64,000 nt of DNA from Ramlibacter cellulosilyticus (lineage in GTDB: Bacteria; Pseudomonadota; Gammaproteobacteria; Burkholderiales; Burkholderiaceae_C): contig NZ_JACORT010000004.1 in NCBI RefSeq assembly GCF_014297465.1, forward strand, positions 124,001-188,000, written 5' to 3'. The position numbers and the translations under genes were made by a program. The notes beneath the pieces were generated by a model. The model was not told where the DNA came from and searched no databases. It saw only the letters and a program-made list of their open reading frames with translations. The stretch's first letter is position 1; every line of letters starts with the position of its first letter. This document shows, piece after piece, positions 62,289 through 64,000 of this stretch.

Positions 62289-63509
62289 TCAGGGGGCAGC
62301 ACGCAGCGCGGCCAGCGCCTGCGCCAGGTCCCCTTGCAGGTCGTCCGGATCCTCCAGGCCGACCGAGAAGCGCACCAGCACCCCCTTGTGGGGCCAGGTC
62401 GCCAGCTGCGCGCTGCGCATGGAGGGGATGTCGTAAGGCACCACCAGGCTGAGCGGCCCGCCCCAGGAGTAACCGAGCTTGAACAGCTTGAGCGCGTCGC
62501 AGAAGGCGTCCACCTGCCGCACCGGGTAGCGCTCGTGGAACACCACCGAGAACAGGCCTGCCGCGAGGCCGTCCTCGCCGCAGAGCGCGCGCCAGTGTTC
62601 GTGGCCGGGGGAGCCTTCCAGCGCCGGATGCAGCACCTGCGCGACCTCCTCGCGGCCGGCAAGCCAGCGGGCCAGCTGGCGCGCGGCGGCGTCGTGCGCG
62701 CGATAGCGCACGGCGATGCTGGGCAGCGAGCGCAGCACCGCCTCCGCGTCGTTGCCGCCCACGCCGAAGCCCATGCGCATGTGCGTGAGCTTCAGCTGCT
62801 GGTGCAGCTTCTCGTCGCGCGTGACGATGCTGCCCATGAGGACGTCGCCCCCGCCGCTGGGATACTTGGTCAGCGCCTGGACGACGATGTCGGCGCCGCT
62901 GCCCGGCGTGAAGCGGTCGCCGCGCCCCAGGTCGAAGCCGTTGAACGCGAGGCCGGCGCCCCAGGTGTTGTCCAGGGCGGAGAGTACCCCCCGCTGGCGG
63001 CAGATGTGCGCCAGGTGCGCAAGCGGCGGGAACTCCATCGTCACGGAGCCCGGCGCCTCCAGCCAGACCAGCTTCGTCTTCGGCCCGATGCGCGCTTCGA
63101 GGTCGGCGGGCTTCATCGGGTCGTAGAGCTGGTGCGTGATGCCCCACGCCTTGAACTCGCCTTCGGCGAGCGCCCGGCTGGGCCCGTACACGTTGTCCGG
63201 CAGCAGCACCTCGTCGCCGGACTTCAGCAGCGCCATGCCCACGTTCGCGATGGCGGCCAGTCCGCTCGGGACCAGCACGCATTCCGCGCCGCCTTCCAGC
63301 GCCGCGATGCGCTCCTCCAGCGTGAAGGTGGTCGGCGTGCCGTGCAGGCCGTACGTGTAGCCGTTCTTGTGCTTCCAGTCGCGCGCGCGCATGGCCGCGA
63401 CGTTGGCGAAGAGGACGGTGGAAGCCTTGAAGACGCCCGGCTGCGGCGCGGCGAAGCCGGCGGGCGGCTGGTAAGGATGGTGGATGAGGTCGGTGACCGG
63501 CTTGCTCAT
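62289..63509 (-). CDS. metC: PLP-dependent transsulfuration enzyme (cystathionine beta-lyase-like)
   Basis: A 406-residue Cys/Met metabolism PLP enzyme. Active-site features: YTYGLHGTPTTFTLEERIAALEG at the start, SALDNTWGAGLAFN with the PLP Asp, and the Schiff-base Lys in QALTKYPSGGGDVLMG. The pattern is that of the E. coli-type MetC (cystathionine beta-lyase), which makes homocysteine, but related gamma-lyases cannot be excluded. It lies 20 bp after the phosphoribosyltransferase gene. Confidence 0.88.
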   Translation of the reverse strand: MSKPVTDLIHHPYQPPAGFAAPQPGVFKASTVLFANVAAMRARDWKHKNGYTYGLHGTPTTFTLEERIAALEGGAECVLVPSGLAAIANVGMALLKSGDEVLLPDNVYGPSRALAEGEFKAWGITHQLYDPMKPADLEARIGPKTKLVWLEAPGSVTMEFPPLAHLAHICRQRGVLSALDNTWGAGLAFNGFDLGRGDRFTPGSGADIVVQALTKYPSGGGDVLMGSIVTRDEKLHQQLKLTHMRMGFGVGGNDAEAVLRSLPSIAVRYRAHDAAARQLARWLAGREEVAQVLHPALEGSPGHEHWRALCGEDGLAAGLFSVVFHERYPVRQVDAFCDALKLFKLGYSWGGPLSLVVPYDIPSMRSAQLATWPHKGVLVRFSVGLEDPDDLQGDLAQALAALRAAP

Positions 63510-63529
63510 GCGAGCATGCTACCCCGTCG

Positions 63530-64000
63530 TCACACCTTCCACTTTTCGATGAGCTTCTCCGGCCGCATCGAGTCGTAGGTCTCGAAGGGCTGGTGGATCC
63601 ACGGGTTCGTGGGCAGGAACTCCACGGAGTAGTCCGCGGTGAACTTGCTCAGGCCCTTGGTCCACAGGACGGCGGTGCGCAGTTCCGTGACCTTGCTGTA
63701 CTTGCTGCGCAGCATCTCCACCACCTTGTGCAGCGTCAGCCCGGAGTCCGCGAGGTCGTCGACCAGCAGCACCTTGCCCGCGATCTCGCCCTTGGGCGTG
63801 GTGATGTAGTGCGCGATGTCCAGGTGGCCCTGCACCGTGCCGGCCTCGGCGCGGTAGGAGCTCGTCGACATGATGGCCAGCGGCTTGTCGAAGATCCGCG
63901 ACAGGATGTCGCCGGGGCGCATGCCCCCGCGCGCCAGGCACAGGATGGTGTCGAACTCCCAGCCGCTCTGGTGGATCTTGATCGCGAGCTTTTCGCAGAG
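63530..64000 (-). CDS. Purine phosphoribosyltransferase family protein, 5' end outside window
   Basis: The frame is open to the window edge; 156 residues are visible. The PRPP-binding loop VLLVDDLADSGLTL and an upstream CLARGGMRPGDIL segment are typical of type I phosphoribosyltransferases; YRAEAGTVQGHL and the ending DSMRPEKLIEKW resemble the hypoxanthine/xanthine-type proteins of betaproteobacteria. It would salvage a purine base with PRPP. The true start lies beyond 64000. Confidence 0.82.
   Translation of the reverse strand, partial: LCEKLAIKIHQSGWEFDTILCLARGGMRPGDILSRIFDKPLAIMSTSSYRAEAGTVQGHLDIAHYITTPKGEIAGKVLLVDDLADSGLTLHKVVEMLRSKYSKVTELRTAVLWTKGLSKFTADYSVEFLPTNPWIHQPFETYDSMRPEKLIEKWKV

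Overview
The window is a very GC-rich, densely packed chromosomal segment whose gene families (bacteriophytochrome with heme oxygenase, D-tartrate dehydratase, DUF6351, DUF2917, paired half-length chromate transporters, YXWGXW-repeat and DUF3606 proteins, an IS481 element inserted at a CTAG-type site) point to a betaproteobacterium of the Burkholderiales, most likely Comamonadaceae (Ramlibacter/Variovorax-like). This placement is inferred from gene content only. I see no rRNA, tRNA, CRISPR array, prophage or plasmid backbone.

Layout. 1-9.9 kb: acyltransferase (cut by the window edge), YgiQ-type radical SAM protein, a periplasmic binding protein plus chemoreceptor pair, a flavin hydroxylase with a coupled small partner, a crotonase-fold enzyme and a DUF924 protein. 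9.9-17.3 kb: a patchwork of very small hydrophilic proteins of unknown function, a cyclase-like protein, exonuclease III, Ku, a lipoprotein, a LysR regulator with SRPBCC and DUF2917 neighbours and a class II aldolase. 17.3-27.1 kb: umuC and umuD on the minus strand, separated by a plus-strand photosensory operon (heme oxygenase, bacteriophytochrome, response regulator, hybrid kinase), then another hybrid kinase. 27.1-33.5 kb: a large DUF2868/DUF3482-like membrane protein, small proteins, a DUF2059 protein and an unusual FtsH-like protease. 33.9-41.4 kb: an IlvD/Edd-family dehydratase, LysR plus D-tartrate dehydratase, two tandem DUF4034-like secreted proteins and a secreted protein with one CxxCH motif. 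41.4-42.4 kb: a complete IS481 element. 42.5-49.7 kb: J-domain and YXWGXW proteins, a four-gene GFA/VOC/ArsR/AHSA1 operon, an acyl-CoA dehydrogenase and a large DUF6351 lipoprotein. 49.9-56.4 kb: thiolase and FadB/J-like beta-oxidation genes, a MarR-GNAT fusion, an EamA exporter and a split chromate transporter. 56.4-64 kb: an operon of ABC ATPase, rlmB, sirtuin and two lipoproteins, divergent tesA-mnmH, then DUF2189, a transsulfuration enzyme and a phosphoribosyltransferase (cut by the edge).

The most notable non-coding structure is a 274-bp element present twice (9872-10145 and 29778-30051). It has perfect 33-bp terminal inverted repeats, folds on paper into a three-way junction, and the two copies carry paired substitutions that keep the stems. 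Two other families of palindromic intergenic repeats occur twice each. A bipartite promoter-like motif (TCC-T/G-ACA, about 21 bp, then a weak -10) recurs before Ku, several small hydrophilic proteins and the photosensory operon; it may mark a stress regulon. The order umuD then umuC, with the light-sensing operon between them in the opposite direction, suggests that an ancestral umuDC operon was split.
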